Below, one piece after another: positions 15,996 to 22,263 of a stretch of 64,000 bases of DNA (within the stretch, counting starts at the first letter, position 1; each line of letters starts with the position of its first letter). The DNA comes from Achromobacter arsenitoxydans SY8 (lineage in GTDB: Bacteria > Pseudomonadota > Gammaproteobacteria > Burkholderiales > Burkholderiaceae_B), in NCBI RefSeq assembly GCF_000236785.1, contig NZ_AGUF01000057.1:62001-126000 (forward strand), in the 5' to 3' direction. Below the pieces are notes generated by a model that saw nothing but the letters and a program-made list of their open reading frames with translations, was not told the DNA's origin and did no database searches. Position numbers and translations under genes: made by a program.

Positions 15996-16806
15996 TCACT
16001 CCCATGTTGACTTCGCGGACCGCGCCGGGCGATCCGACGGCCGCGCCCATTTCCTCGTTCCATGACGTCCGCCGCTGCGAAGCATTCGGCGTGCGCGAAG
16101 ACCGTGCCGCCCCCGAACGCAAGACGCGCTGCAGGTAGCCCACCGGCTCGATCGCCTGGTCATCCACGCACTGCTGGATGGCCCGCACGATGTCGGCGTC
16201 ATCGTGGCCTTTGCGGAACATGCCCAGCATCGAGCGGGCCTGTTTCTCGGGCTGTCCCGCAGCGATCAGCAACGGCAACCCGAGGGCAAAAATCTGATCC
16301 ACTGCCGAAGGCGGCTCCGGCGGCGTGCCGCCCGTTCCGTTAGGAACGGAATATTTATTGGTTCTTGGTTCTTGGTTAGGGTTACGACTGGGTTTCTGCT
16401 GGCCCCCGACTGGGTTTCCCGTGGCATCCGCCTGGGTTTCTTCTGGCAACCCACCAGAAACCGACTGGGTTTCGTTGGGTTTCTTCTTGGGCCTTCCGCC
16501 TGACTTCCCGTTATCCCGGTTGGTTTTGGCCTTCTGCTGGTAAGCGGCGATTTCGCTATCCGCCCGCTTATTCCGCCAAGCACCATCCACAAGTTCAAAG
16601 AACTCGGCCAGGATCATCGGGACGGCCGCGCGCTCTTCCTCGGTCCGCGCTCCCACCCAGCGGCAGATCAGCTGCAGATCGTCTTTGATGGCCTGTTCCT
16701 CTGCGTAATACCGGCGCAGCAGGCGGCTGTAGATGGCGTCTTCAACCAGGCTCAAGTGCATCGTGGCCTGGGCGTAGTCGCCGATGTTGTGGCTGTAGTA
16801 GTTCAT
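15976..16806 (-). CDS. Phage replication initiator candidate, DUF1376 (YdaU-like, O-like position)
   Basis: 276 aa from MNYYSHNIGDYAQATMHLSL; the ATG overlaps the TGA of the DUF1364 gene. Residues 1-~90 are a DUF1376 domain ('LVEDAIYSRLLRRYYAEEQ', 'CRWVGARTEEER'). A Lys/Gly/Pro/Gln-rich linker (residues ~105-165) follows, encoded by the iteron region, then a C-terminal domain with 'KQARSMLGMFRKGHDDADIV' and 'PVGYLQRVLRS'. DUF1376 proteins take the place of lambda O in many phages. The repeated DNA within the gene, next to an A+T-rich patch, is what one expects of an origin located inside the initiator gene. Confidence 0.78.
   Translation of the reverse strand: MNYYSHNIGDYAQATMHLSLVEDAIYSRLLRRYYAEEQAIKDDLQLICRWVGARTEEERAAVPMILAEFFELVDGAWRNKRADSEIAAYQQKAKTNRDNGKSGGRPKKKPNETQSVSGGLPEETQADATGNPVGGQQKPSRNPNQEPRTNKYSVPNGTGGTPPEPPSAVDQIFALGLPLLIAAGQPEKQARSMLGMFRKGHDDADIVRAIQQCVDDQAIEPVGYLQRVLRSGAARSSRTPNASQRRTSWNEEMGAAVGSPGAVREVNMGVIDATTH
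16340..16473. repeat. Iteron array and A+T-rich patch, candidate phage replication origin
   Basis: Four copies of (G)(A/C)CTGGGTTTC start at 16386, 16408, 16430 and 16463, spaced 22, 22 and 33 bp (multiples of 11, same helix face). A reverse-oriented GGTTTCTGG lies at about 16453-16462. An A+T-rich segment (about 16350-16372) and an inverted repeat GTTCC-GTTA-GGAAC adjoin on the left. They lie within the linker region of the DUF1376 gene, as lambda ori lies within O. Confidence 0.7.
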
Positions 16807-17279
16807 TCGGTGACTCCGTAGAGCGCTTGAAAGCCGCGCTCGGCCTCGTCGGGCCATTTGCCCATGGCGATGATTCGCAATCGCGTGAGGCGCAAGCCGG
16901 GGATGAAATAGGTGAGCTTCTGTGCCAGCGGTGCTGGCGATTGGTCTATGAACCAGTGGCAAGGGCCGCAACCGAACGCTATGGCCCAGTCGTGCGCCTT
17001 GATACCCTTCCCCTTGCCGTCGCGCAGCAGGTTGGAATGGCAAGCCACAGTGGTATCGGTGCCGCCCTGGCAGTACCTAGGAACGCGCAGCAAGCATTCC
17101 TCGCCTTCAGCAAGGTTCAGCAGCGCTTGATTGCGATACACGGTCTTCGGCGGCTTCTTGGCCTTCTTGCGCGCCTTCATGGCGGCCCGAGGCGGTGGCA
17201 TGGGCTTGGCGCGCATCATCGGGGTGCCACGCTTCAGCGGCGTCTTCTGCTTGAGGGGGGTCTTGCGCGTCAGCGACAT
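16803..17279 (-). CDS. DUF1364 phage nuclease-like protein
   Basis: 158 aa from MSLTRKTPLKQKTPLKRGTP, a very basic N-terminus, then the DUF1364 core: 'YRNQALLNLAEGEECLLRVP', 'TVACHSNLLRDGKGKGIKAHD' and 'GCGPCHWFID'. Histidine and cysteine residues resemble an HNH/zinc-type nuclease core. Family members occur in the nin region of lambdoid phages. The start at 17279 lies inside the stop region of the upstream gene, so translation is coupled. The longer frame to 17426 is not protein-like before this Met. Confidence 0.8.
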   Translation of the reverse strand: MSLTRKTPLKQKTPLKRGTPMMRAKPMPPPRAAMKARKKAKKPPKTVYRNQALLNLAEGEECLLRVPRYCQGGTDTTVACHSNLLRDGKGKGIKAHDWAIAFGCGPCHWFIDQSPAPLAQKLTYFIPGLRLTRLRIIAMGKWPDEAERGFQALYGVTE

Positions 17280-17575
17280 GCCGCCCCCGCCTGCTTCTTG
17301 ACCCGATACCATGCCGGGAACTTCCACGCGTTGACGTGGCGCGTGACCAGGCCAGCCCGCGCGGCGTCGAACACCAACGAATCGACCGCGCATGCTGCTG
17401 CCAAATCCCTGGACGTGCTGGACCAAGGATCAACGGCCTTCATGGCGGGCTGCACGATGGCCCGCAATGCGGCGACGTCCACGCGCCCCCGCGTGTCAAT
17501 GATGGCCTGGCGGACCTGCTCCACCGTCTCGGGAGGAACCCTGTAGCCCCGGAACATGTGCAGGCAGTCAGCCAT
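17270..17575 (-). CDS. Hypothetical phage early protein
   Basis: 101 aa from MADCLHMFRGYRVPPETVEQ. Helical, with 'QAIIDTRGRVDVAALRAIVQ' and 'RDLAAACAVDSLVFDAARAG' and a basic aromatic C-terminus 'WKFPAWYRVKKQ'. Two helix-turn-helix-like segments are possible, so it might bind DNA. Overlaps both neighbours by 6-10 nt within the right early operon. Family not recognised. Confidence 0.68.
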   Translation of the reverse strand: MADCLHMFRGYRVPPETVEQVRQAIIDTRGRVDVAALRAIVQPAMKAVDPWSSTSRDLAAACAVDSLVFDAARAGLVTRHVNAWKFPAWYRVKKQAGAACR

Positions 17576-17873
17576 AGATGCCGCTCCACTGAACGAAGGG
17601 CTTGCGCACGGCCTCATGGAACAGGGCCGCCGCTCTTGCGTTGTAGTCCAACTCAGCGCGGCTAGTGATTCCGCACATGTCACGGACGTACCGCGCCGCG
17701 TGCTGGTTGGCGCTCACGCCGTCAGGGGCGGCGCCGATGCGGGACACAACCCACCGCTGGAACTTCGCGCCGTTGCACATCATTGCAGCCGCGCGCGACA
17801 GCGCCGCCCCCTTACGCTCCGTGGACGGGACACGTGCCCGCACGGGTGCTCCTGATGTTCCGCGCTGGATCAT
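17568..17873 (-). CDS. Hypothetical phage early protein
   Basis: 101 aa, MIQRGTSGAPVRARVPSTER. A basic N-terminus and a helical C-terminal half, 'QHAARYVRDMCGITSRAELD' and 'NARAAALFHEAVRKPFVQW'. The ATG shares ATGA with the stop of the CII-like gene and the gene overlaps the next one by 8 nt. Conserved-looking in context but not assigned to any family I know. Confidence 0.65.
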   Translation of the reverse strand: MIQRGTSGAPVRARVPSTERKGAALSRAAAMMCNGAKFQRWVVSRIGAAPDGVSANQHAARYVRDMCGITSRAELDYNARAAALFHEAVRKPFVQWSGIYG

Positions 17874-18313
17874 TGCTCGGCCATCCCACTGAGTCGGCGC
17901 GCGACACCGGCAACGGCCTCCATGAGGGCGCGGCCCGCAGCGTCAACGCGCTGCACTTCTTGCTGGTCAACGCCACCATCAGCCAGCGCGTCGTACACCT
18001 CGTGACCGAACCGCCCATGGGCGATCATCAGCGCCGCAACCTGCTCCAGCACGGACATGTCGCTTTCCCCGCAGGATTCGGGCGCCTTGACCAGCAGGTA
18101 GCCATTGCCATGGGCAAACGCGGCCAAGATGCGGACATCCCCCGTCATGCGGACAATGCGGTCCGCCTCAGCCAGGGTCAGGTGGTGCGTGGTGTTGTTG
18201 GGGTTGACCTTATTGCGCAGGACAGCCGGCGACATGCCAATGACCGCCCCCAACGCCTCGCTGCCACCCTTGTAGTCGTGAACCGTCAGATCGGCTGCGG
18301 TGGTGATGTTCAT
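17870..18313 (-). CDS. CII-like phage regulatory protein (Phage_CP76 type)
   Basis: 147 aa. The first ~70 residues form a DNA-binding domain of the phage CII / CP76 type ('GGSEALGAVIGMSPAVLRNK', 'HHLTLAEADRIVRMTGDVRI'). The C-terminal half is a long helical, probably oligomerising part. By analogy it would activate promoters for lysogeny establishment (repressor and integrase). It lies two coding genes after the Cro-like gene in the same operon, like lambda cII. Its target sites were not identified. Confidence 0.8.
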   Translation of the reverse strand: MNITTAADLTVHDYKGGSEALGAVIGMSPAVLRNKVNPNNTTHHLTLAEADRIVRMTGDVRILAAFAHGNGYLLVKAPESCGESDMSVLEQVAALMIAHGRFGHEVYDALADGGVDQQEVQRVDAAGRALMEAVAGVARRLSGMAEQ

Positions 18314-18387
18314 TTCTAGAATTCCTGAACGTATCTATTGCTCAGCAGCGGCCGTACGATGCGCTGCATGGAAAAGCGAACTACGCC

Positions 18388-18483
18388 TTACACGTCCAGC
18401 GGCCCGATTTGGACCTTGTCGACAGGCTTGGCCGGTGCCGCCGGCTGCGGTGCCGGCTTGGCCGACGTCGTTGCGCTACCCAT
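18388..18483 (-). CDS. Very small Pro/Ala-rich protein (31 aa)
   Basis: MGSATTSAKPAPQPAAPAKP, then VDKVQIGPLDV and TAA. A CAGGAG ribosome site stands 8 nt before the ATG. It lies between the CII-like gene and the 88-aa gene of the right early operon. No domain. It could be a leader-type or spacer peptide; I call it a gene because of the ribosome site and operon position only. Confidence 0.45.
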   Translation of the reverse strand: MGSATTSAKPAPQPAAPAKPVDKVQIGPLDV

Positions 18484-18569
18484 GCGCTCGCTCCTGAAAG
18501 TGGGCGGTCGGCCCCTTAGAATGGCTGCTCTCACACAAGACACCCGCCCCACGAAGGAGGGGGCCGACC

Positions 18570-18863
18570 ATGACCGAGAAAGTCAGATTCGCCGTAATCA
18601 TTGGCGCCGGCACAGAGACCGAAAAACTCTTCGCTGACAACTACGATGGCGTGACAGGGGACAATCACTTAGTGCTGTTTTGCTCTGAGGCTGATCTGTC
18701 GGGCTACCACGCAAAACTCGTTCGAATTCCGGGTCTTGGTAGCCAAATTCGAGAAAAGGGTGTGACAAAGCAGAAGCTCTGGATTCCGATCGCTCACATA
18801 GCAGCCATGAGCGAACACGGCGGAGAAGATCTGCCCATAGGGTTCGGAGGAAGCAGCACCTAG
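18570..18863 (+). CDS. Hypothetical protein antisense to the right early operon
   Basis: 97 aa, MTEKVRFAVIIGAGTETEKL, compact and mixed alpha/beta with a C-terminal 'KQKLWIPIAHIAAMSEHGGE'. Very strong ribosome site (AAGGAGGGGG about 7 nt before the ATG). A possible -10 (TAGAAT) lies about 45 nt upstream with no good -35. It lies opposite the minus-strand early genes, so it can be read only from its own promoter, suggesting a gene expressed in the lysogen. Family not recognised. Confidence 0.65.
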   Translation: MTEKVRFAVIIGAGTETEKLFADNYDGVTGDNHLVLFCSEADLSGYHAKLVRIPGLGSQIREKGVTKQKLWIPIAHIAAMSEHGGEDLPIGFGGSST

Positions 18864-19126
18864 GCATGGCCGCCGCCCTTCACAGGAAACGCCGCCCCAA
18901 TTGGGTCCAGTCCCATCGCCACTCGCAGATCATGCGGAGTGGGAAAGCGATCACCGTGGCGCGCCGCGTCCTGTAGCACGGCGACCAAGCGATCAACGTC
19001 AGCCACACCAACTGCGCGGAAATACACTTTGACGGCACGCTCGCTCATCTGCGGGCGACCAAAAATCTCAGCGCAGCTGAGCAGCATGTAGACCGGCAGT
19101 TCACTCTGAAAAGGAAAGCCTTCCAT
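18860..19126 (-). CDS. Hypothetical phage early protein with a replication-loader-like motif
   Basis: 88 aa. 'VYMLLSCAEIFGRPQMSERA', 'VYFRAVGVADVDRLVAVLQD' and 'GDRFPTPHDLRVAMGLDP' resemble the helical repeat found in phage helicase-loader and inhibitor proteins (a Leu...Pro-X-Ser-X...'FPTP.DLR' pattern). The pattern match is by eye. Its ATG (19126-19124) overlaps the ATG of the divergent plus-strand gene at 19125, sharing CATG. An alternative ATG at 19048 would remove this overlap but lose part of the motif. Confidence 0.6.
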   Translation of the reverse strand: MEGFPFQSELPVYMLLSCAEIFGRPQMSERAVKVYFRAVGVADVDRLVAVLQDAARHGDRFPTPHDLRVAMGLDPIGAAFPVKGGGHA

Positions 19127-19328
19127 GTTTGATTTCCCTCTAAAAAAACACTCGACCGAAGATATTCAGGCGGCAATCGCAAAGGCCTTGTCAGAGCTTT
19201 GCGGCGCGGACCTTGAAGTCCGTATCCACGAAATGAACTTTGGAAATGGCGATGCGTTTTCCTCCGCCACTAAGGTGTCGCTTGCCATCGACAAGGCACC
19301 GTCCAAAGACACGAATCTGCCCTTCTAG
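19125..19328 (+). CDS. Small hypothetical protein divergent from the early gene
   Basis: 67 aa, MFDFPLKKHSTEDIQAAIAK, then 'LSELCGADLEVRIHEMNFGNG'. An acidic small domain without membrane segment. AAGGAAAG lies upstream of the ATG. Like the gene at 18570 it runs antisense to the right early operon. The start codon overlaps that of the minus-strand neighbour. Family not recognised. Confidence 0.55.
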   Translation: MFDFPLKKHSTEDIQAAIAKALSELCGADLEVRIHEMNFGNGDAFSSATKVSLAIDKAPSKDTNLPF

Positions 19329-19344
19329 GACGCGCGCGAGAGGG

Positions 19345-19614
19345 CTATGCATGGGAGGGCTCCTTGATGGCGCTCGCCAGTTCGGGCCATACGGTCTGCC
19401 AGTCGTCCGGTCGAAGTTGCGGCCGCGTGACGCGCCCACCGAGCGAGCTTTCGATGCGCGCGCAGTAAACCGGGTCGATCTCTTTATCTCGCATCAACCA
19501 GTTCCCGATCTGCTGCGGTAGCACGTCAATCATTCGTGCCAGCGCAGCCTTGGAACCGGCAAGCTCTATCGCTGCGGCCAATGCCGGGCGGTGCTTGAAC
19601 TGAACAAGGGTCAT
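19345..19614 (-). CDS. Cro-like repressor (YdaS-type HTH)
   Basis: 89 aa. A helix-turn-helix, 'AIELAGSKAALARMIDVLPQ' and 'QIGNWLMRDKEIDPVYCARI', followed by 'SLGGRVTRPQLRPDDW', which is typical of YdaS/Cro-type phage repressors. First gene of the right early operon, divergent from cI with the operator region between. It should bind the same operators as CI and favour lytic growth. YdaS proteins have also been described as antitoxin-like, but no toxin partner is visible here. Confidence 0.85.
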   Translation of the reverse strand: MTLVQFKHRPALAAAIELAGSKAALARMIDVLPQQIGNWLMRDKEIDPVYCARIESSLGGRVTRPQLRPDDWQTVWPELASAIKEPSHA

Positions 19615-19646
19615 ATGTCCGTCATTCGATCTAGGAAAGTGGGCCG

Positions 19647-19676
19647 ATGGTAAACGAGTGTTTACCGATTGGTCAA
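19647..19676 (-). promoter_or_regulatory. PR promoter (right early operon)
   Basis: Minus-strand -35 TTGACC (19676-19671), 18-nt spacer and -10 TACCAT (19652-19647). The first operator lies between the two hexamers and the second covers the -35, so CI and Cro binding would block it. Confidence 0.65.
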
Positions 19677-19709
19677 CTCTAGTTGATGGAATTTATAAAC
19701 CAATGTTGA
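19651..19709. promoter_or_regulatory. Right operator set OR (three CI/Cro sites) and PRM
   Basis: Three sites fit T(A/C)AAC-N4-GTT(T/G)A: TAAACGAGTGTTTA (19651-19664), TCAACTCTAGTTGA (19673-19686) and TAAACCAATGTTGA (19696-19709), spaced 22 and 23 bp. A possible repressor-maintenance promoter on the plus strand has -10 TATAAA (19694-19699) with a weak -35 (TTGGTC, 19669-19674). The same motif recurs three times on the far side of cI. Confidence 0.75.
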
Positions 19710-19722
19710 TAAGGTGCGCCCC

Positions 19723-20454
19723 ATGGCAATGGGCAAGAACATCCGCTTTCTCCGACTCGCAAAGGGCCTCACGCATGACGCTCTTGGAGATCTCGCGGGC
19801 ACCAGCGGGCAGACTATCGATCAGCTGGAGAAGCGCGATAGCAAAAAGTCAAACTACGCGGCGGGGATTGCTCGCGCTTTTGGCTTGTCTGTCGAGGAAA
19901 TGCAAGAAGCGGAGTTGAACAGCCTGGACGCTGCACACCATATGCTTGGCGACGCAGCAAGGCGGGCAAACTCCATTTCCGCACCTACAGATCACATAAA
20001 GCACTTAGTGGCCGAACCCGCCCCCGAGTACGTAGGGCGCGCTTCGCCAGGTCGATTAATTCCGGTAGTAGGTATGGCGCAGCTTGGCGAAAACGGCTTT
20101 TACGAAGAACTCGCATATCCGGAGGGCCACGGCGACGGATACATCCTGCATGCATCGACCGATCCAGACGCTTATGTACTCCGCGTTAGGGGAGACAGCA
20201 TGAAGCCGGCGATCCGCAATGGCTGGTACGTTGTTGTCGAACCTAACGCCGACGTCGAGCCGGGCGAGTACGTGGCGCTTCAACTTGCGGACGGTCGCAA
20301 GATGGTCAAAGAGCTGTTGGTTCGACGCCGGGGCGGAGACATCGAGGTGCTATCTGTCAACGGCGAGGTGCGAATGAGCCTTCACGCCGGGCAAGTAGAG
20401 AAGATCCACGCCATCGGCGCCATCGTCCCGCCAAGCAAAGTCCGGACGCACTAG
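19723..20454 (+). CDS. CI-type phage repressor (XRE HTH plus S24 peptidase domain)
   Basis: 243 aa from MAMGKNIRFLRLAKGLTHDA. Residues 4-~60 are a helix-turn-helix ('LGDLAGTSGQTIDQLEKRDS'). Residues ~110-230 are a LexA/S24 domain with the catalytic serine in VRGDSMKPAI (S159) and lysine in GRKMVKELL (K196). It maintains lysogeny and would self-cleave on RecA activation after DNA damage, so the prophage should be SOS-inducible. The ATG at 19723 is chosen over a GTG at 19714 because of AAGG upstream and the normal N-terminus. Ends at a strong terminator. Confidence 0.93.
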   Translation: MAMGKNIRFLRLAKGLTHDALGDLAGTSGQTIDQLEKRDSKKSNYAAGIARAFGLSVEEMQEAELNSLDAAHHMLGDAARRANSISAPTDHIKHLVAEPAPEYVGRASPGRLIPVVGMAQLGENGFYEELAYPEGHGDGYILHASTDPDAYVLRVRGDSMKPAIRNGWYVVVEPNADVEPGEYVALQLADGRKMVKELLVRRRGGDIEVLSVNGEVRMSLHAGQVEKIHAIGAIVPPSKVRTH

Positions 20455-20473
20455 CCACTCCCCAATGCAGATA

Positions 20474-20498
20474 GCCGCCCCACGGGCGGCATTTTTTT
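20474..20498 (+). terminator. Rho-independent terminator of cI
   Basis: GCCGCCC, a 3-nt loop, GGGCGGC, then ATTTTTTT on the plus strand, directly after cI and before the PL promoter. Confidence 0.88.
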
Positions 20499-20507
20499 CG
20501 CCGAACA

Positions 20508-20563
20508 CCAACACTTGTTGACTTCACGAGAACGGATGTTTACTATTCATCAACGTTTGTTTA
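20508..20563 (+). promoter_or_regulatory. Left operator set OL and PL promoter
   Basis: Three operator-like sites: CCAACACTTGTTGA (20508-20521), AGAACGGATGTTTA (20529-20542) and TCAACGTTTGTTTA (20550-20563), spaced 21 bp. They overlap a plus-strand promoter with -35 TTGACT (20518-20523), a 17-nt spacer and -10 TACTAT (20541-20546). The arrangement mirrors lambda OL/PL: repressor on these sites would silence transcription toward the ParB-like, PAPS-reductase-like and integrase genes. Confidence 0.75.
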
Positions 20564-20565
20564 CC

Positions 20566-20614
20566 GCTCTTTAACAACCGAGGCCGCCCGCCCCCCCCGC
20601 GAGGGAGGACGGGC
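20566..20614 (+). promoter_or_regulatory. boxA-containing nut-like antitermination site
   Basis: GCTCTTTAACAA (20566-20577) is identical to the ribosomal-operon boxA and sits about 15 nt after the predicted PL start. A GC-rich hairpin (arms GCCCG 20586-20590 and CGGGC 20610-20614) follows, where a boxB would be. It suggests that PL transcripts are made termination-resistant through NusB/NusE, with or without a phage N-like factor. Confidence 0.65.
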
Positions 20615-20797
20615 GAAACAGGACAACCAGGCGCCAGCGCGCCCCCGGACCCTGTGTGCTTGGGCTTCCACAGCCAAGCAACGCCCAGCCGGGCGTGGCG
20701 ACGATAACCCCGGCCATCGGCCTGCGCCGTGACGGGACGCAGGCCGATGCTTCGATGCCGTCGCCCCCCCCTTGCAAATGTGGAGGCGCAGCCGTTC

Positions 20798-21190
20798 TCA
20801 GTTCTCTGGGACAAGCAGCGCTTCTATCTCACGAATTAAGTCTTGTGGGAGCCACGGTTTCGGGATGAACCTGACCCCTGGCGGCAAGTTGTAAGCGGCT
20901 GGGACACGGCGGCCGGATGTCAGGAGCATCCCAATATTTGGTGACCTACGGTGTATCAGGATGGCCATCTCCAGGCCGTCCATAGACCCGGGCATCTCGA
21001 TATCAGAGATCACCATTCGAATTTCGGGGCACTCCGTGAGCCGTCGCATTGCCTCGTCTGCGTTGCTCGCCTCAAATACGGCGTACCCTTCCCCCGCCAA
21101 TATCTCCCCTAGGAGCCATCTCGCAGTCTCGTCGTCTTCAACAATGAGAATTGTTGTCTGTTCGACGGATAAATTTTCGGCATTCATCAT
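20798..21190 (-). CDS. Orphan CheY-like response regulator in the prophage
   Basis: 130 aa, a single receiver domain with all key residues: acidic pair D19/D20 (ILIVEDDETARWLL), phospho-acceptor D63 (ISDIEMPGSMDGLE), T91 (LLTSG) and K111 (FIPKPW). There is no output domain and no kinase nearby, so it would have to take phosphate from a host kinase. It starts at 21190, or at the ATG at 21187, after GAGGA. It lies on the strand opposite to PL, within the region the PL transcript covers, so it is expected to be expressed in the lysogen and overrun on induction. Likely a lysogenic-conversion gene that touches host signalling. Confidence 0.9.
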   Translation of the reverse strand: MMNAENLSVEQTTILIVEDDETARWLLGEILAGEGYAVFEASNADEAMRRLTECPEIRMVISDIEMPGSMDGLEMAILIHRRSPNIGMLLTSGRRVPAAYNLPPGVRFIPKPWLPQDLIREIEALLVPEN

Positions 21191-21543
21191 GCGTCCTCAT
21201 CCGAACTGGTGCGGTTGATGGGGCGTCACGAATCGCGTCGAATCGCGCAGGTATTGGCGTTTTCTTATTGGAAGTGCGCGTGAGACGTGCGTTTGCACTG
21301 CAACTGGCGGTGCATTTACATCAGTTCAGACTATCAGCAAACAGCGTTCCCATCCAGCGAAGGGGTAGGAAGCGCTCCTTTATCGCTGGGGACCTGCAGC
21401 CACTCGCCTCGTTCCTTTCGCGGGCGGGCTGGGCTTTTATAACTCAGGCTCCTTTCGCCATTCCGCTGAAAAGCGGGTTTCGGCCAGCGCTGCGAGCCAG
21501 TGCTTACCGAAGCCAACTAGCCCATCAGGGCACGGAGACCAGA
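21191..21543. other. Non-coding spacer within the left early region
   Basis: About 350 nt upstream of both the response regulator (minus) and the 62-aa gene (plus). It includes an 8-bp direct repeat (GAATCGCG twice, about 21228-21247). Frames through it have no ribosome sites and no recognisable product. The response-regulator promoter should be here, but no clear hexamer pair is visible. Confidence 0.4.
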
Positions 21544-21732
21544 ATGGAGACCACATTCGCGCTCAGCTACGCGATTTCCAAGCAACTCGCCGCCGCCACC
21601 ACAGTCACCACTGGCTACGGCGATATCCCGCTCGATGACGAAATGCGCGCCGCACTCGATGCGGCCCTGCGCACCATCCTCAAGCGCCGCTTGAACCAGA
21701 TCATCGTCAACATCCAGCCGCAAGGTGCGTGA
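21544..21732 (+). CDS. Small hypothetical phage protein
   Basis: 62 aa, METTFALSYAISKQLAAATT, then 'GYGDIPLDDEMRAALDAALR' and 'ILKRRLNQIIVNIQPQGA'. Helical, no membrane segment. GGAGA stands about 9 nt before the ATG. First gene of the PL operon. Family not recognised; such small first genes of a left operon often encode host-takeover or recombination-modulating proteins, but nothing here shows that. Confidence 0.65.
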   Translation: METTFALSYAISKQLAAATTVTTGYGDIPLDDEMRAALDAALRTILKRRLNQIIVNIQPQGA

Positions 21733-21848
21733 CGCCCCTGGATTAGCAACGACCACCGGCGAGAACGGGCATGTCGCCCTAGTAGGAGGCCGACCCTGGT
21801 GCTGCATAGCAGCCGTGGCCGCACGAAACGCGGCGCTATCAAGAGAGA

Positions 21849-22081
21849 TGCCCGACGGCGCCAAACGGTCTTGGGAAGGGCTCATAACCCCCGCCAAGTT
21901 TGCGGGCGTCTCCCTTGATGGTGAATGCGCAGTGCTGATGCGCAACAGACTTTCAGCGTGGCTGGAAATCGTTCCAGTGCATGTGGCGGTGTATGGGCGC
22001 AGCCCCGAAGCAATCGATCAAACCGCATGCCGGGATCAGCACCGGCCACCATCATCCGATTCGCCCGAAGCTTCGGCATGA
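21849..22081 (+). CDS. Doubtful small frame in the left operon
   Basis: 77 codons from ATG at 21849: 'LITPAKFAGVSLDGECAVLM' and 'LSAWLEIVPVHVAVYGRSPE', ending in a low-complexity Ser/Pro tail. The third-position GC bias is weak compared with neighbours and the ribosome site is poor. It fills an otherwise empty stretch (21733-22163) on the transcribed strand. Confidence 0.25.
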
Positions 22082-22163
22082 GGGGTAGACCGCCGAGAAA
22101 TCCAGGCGGGCAGTCCGGTGGAAACCCGGCCCCTTTCCCCAACCCAATCCTCGGAGCAATGCC

Positions 22164-22238
22164 ATGCTCGAAGCACTCGTACGCTTCCTCGAAGAATTGA
22201 TCGACATCTTCAACTTCGGCAACACCATCAGCAAGTAA
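22164..22238 (+). CDS. 24-aa amphipathic peptide gene
   Basis: MLEALVRFLEELIDIFNFGN, then TISK and TAA. GGAG stands 7-8 nt before the ATG. The peptide is an amphipathic or weakly hydrophobic helix, resembling in size and character small membrane-active peptides. It lies on the PL-transcribed strand in a stretch without other good genes. The call rests on the ribosome site and helix pattern only. Confidence 0.4.
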   Translation: MLEALVRFLEELIDIFNFGNTISK

Positions 22239-22263
22239 TAAGAGCTCCATCCAAAAGACGTAC

